DNA from: an uncultured Verrucomicrobiae bacterium
Lineage (GTDB): Bacteria; Verrucomicrobiota; Verrucomicrobiia; Palsa-1439
Length of the DNA: 5,660 nt
Reading direction: 5' to 3'
Assembly (NCBI GenBank): GCA_937927265.1
Contig: CALBCO010000001.1
Location: forward strand, 1 to 5,660
Below, piece after piece: positions 5,581-5,660 of the stretch. The stretch's first letter is position 1. Each line of letters opens with the position of its first letter. The notes under the pieces are model-generated. The model searched no databases. It had not been told where the DNA came from and saw nothing but the letters and a program-made list of their open reading frames with translations. Made by a program: the position numbers and the translations under genes.

Positions 5581-5660
5581 ATGGGGAAAATCGCATCGCG
5601 CGAGCGTTGGCTCGTGTCGGATGAGTTGTGGGATAAAATCGAACCGCTGCTGCCCAAGCG
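5581..5660 (+). CDS. IS5-family transposase, N-terminal 26 residues (partial)
   Basis: The visible start, MGKIASRERW then LVSDELWDKIEPLLPK, is the N-terminal domain (DUF4096-like) of IS5-family transposases of the IS427 kind; the W-x-x-I/L-x-P-L-L-P pattern is typical. The DDE catalytic residues lie beyond the window edge. ATG 5581 is strongly supported by the ribosome binding site at 5569-5576. Many IS427-type elements make transposase from two overlapping frames by programmed frameshifting; whether this one does cannot be seen. It reads in the same direction as the interrupted LacI gene. Confidence 0.8.
   Translation, partial: MGKIASRERWLVSDELWDKIEPLLPK

Larger units (their letters stand above)
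5525..5660 (+). mobile_element. Left end of an IS5-family insertion sequence (runs off the window)
   Basis: The element starts with GAGCCTATCCCAAAACC (5525-5541), the terminal-repeat style of IS5-family members of the IS427/IS1031 type, and includes a promoter, ribosome binding site and transposase start. It sits inside the LacI gene directly after TTA (5522-5524), which fits the TNA or TA target preference of those groups. The right end, other inverted repeat and target duplication are outside the window. Confidence 0.72.

Overview
This GC-rich bacterial window looks like an accessory, mobile-element-scarred part of a chromosome. From left to right it holds: the 3' end of a group II intron; an intact amino-acid/cation-permease-type transporter with a C-terminal universal-stress domain; a convergent two-gene operon (PfkB-family sugar kinase plus a small two-helix membrane protein); a junk zone with two gene remnants; a degraded IS4-family insertion sequence with recognisable ends; a control region with inverted repeats; and a LacI-family regulator cut short by a second, apparently fresh IS5-type element that runs off the right edge. 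No protein here names the organism. The style of the proteins (PfkB kinase, LacI start with TLREIA, a possible secreted DWPMFQG-type propeller start) suggests Verrucomicrobiota or a relative; this is a low-confidence inference.

Region 1-282: bases 63-138 fold into domain V and domain VI of a group II intron, with a CGC triad as in bacterial class C. The intron 3' end lies about 145 bases before the chosen transporter start. An open frame runs through the intron into the transporter, but the part before codon 283 does not look like protein.

Region 283-3659: the transporter (+) and the kinase/membrane-protein pair (-) converge with only 12 bases between them. The kinase and membrane-protein genes overlap by 4 bases (ATGA), so they are probably translated together.

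Region 3660-4845: a possible start of a gene divergent from the kinase (about 3770-3877) is fused back-to-back to the N-terminal 40 codons of an antitoxin-like gene (3880-3999, minus strand). No toxin gene is present. Immediately upstream of the antitoxin start lies an IS4-family element (4004-4845) whose transposase has frameshifts, deletions, a stop codon and a probably mutated catalytic Asp.

Region 4846-5660: a 13-of-14 bp inverted repeat with a nested hairpin, five TTGAC/GTCAA motifs and a promoter-like box precede a GTG-started LacI regulator. After 156 codons the regulator is interrupted by the left end of an IS5-family element carrying its own promoter, ribosome binding site and transposase start.

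I see no CRISPR array, tRNA, rRNA or intact defence system. The most interesting signals are the intron/transporter arrangement, the orphan antitoxin fragment, and the structured control region in front of the interrupted regulator.
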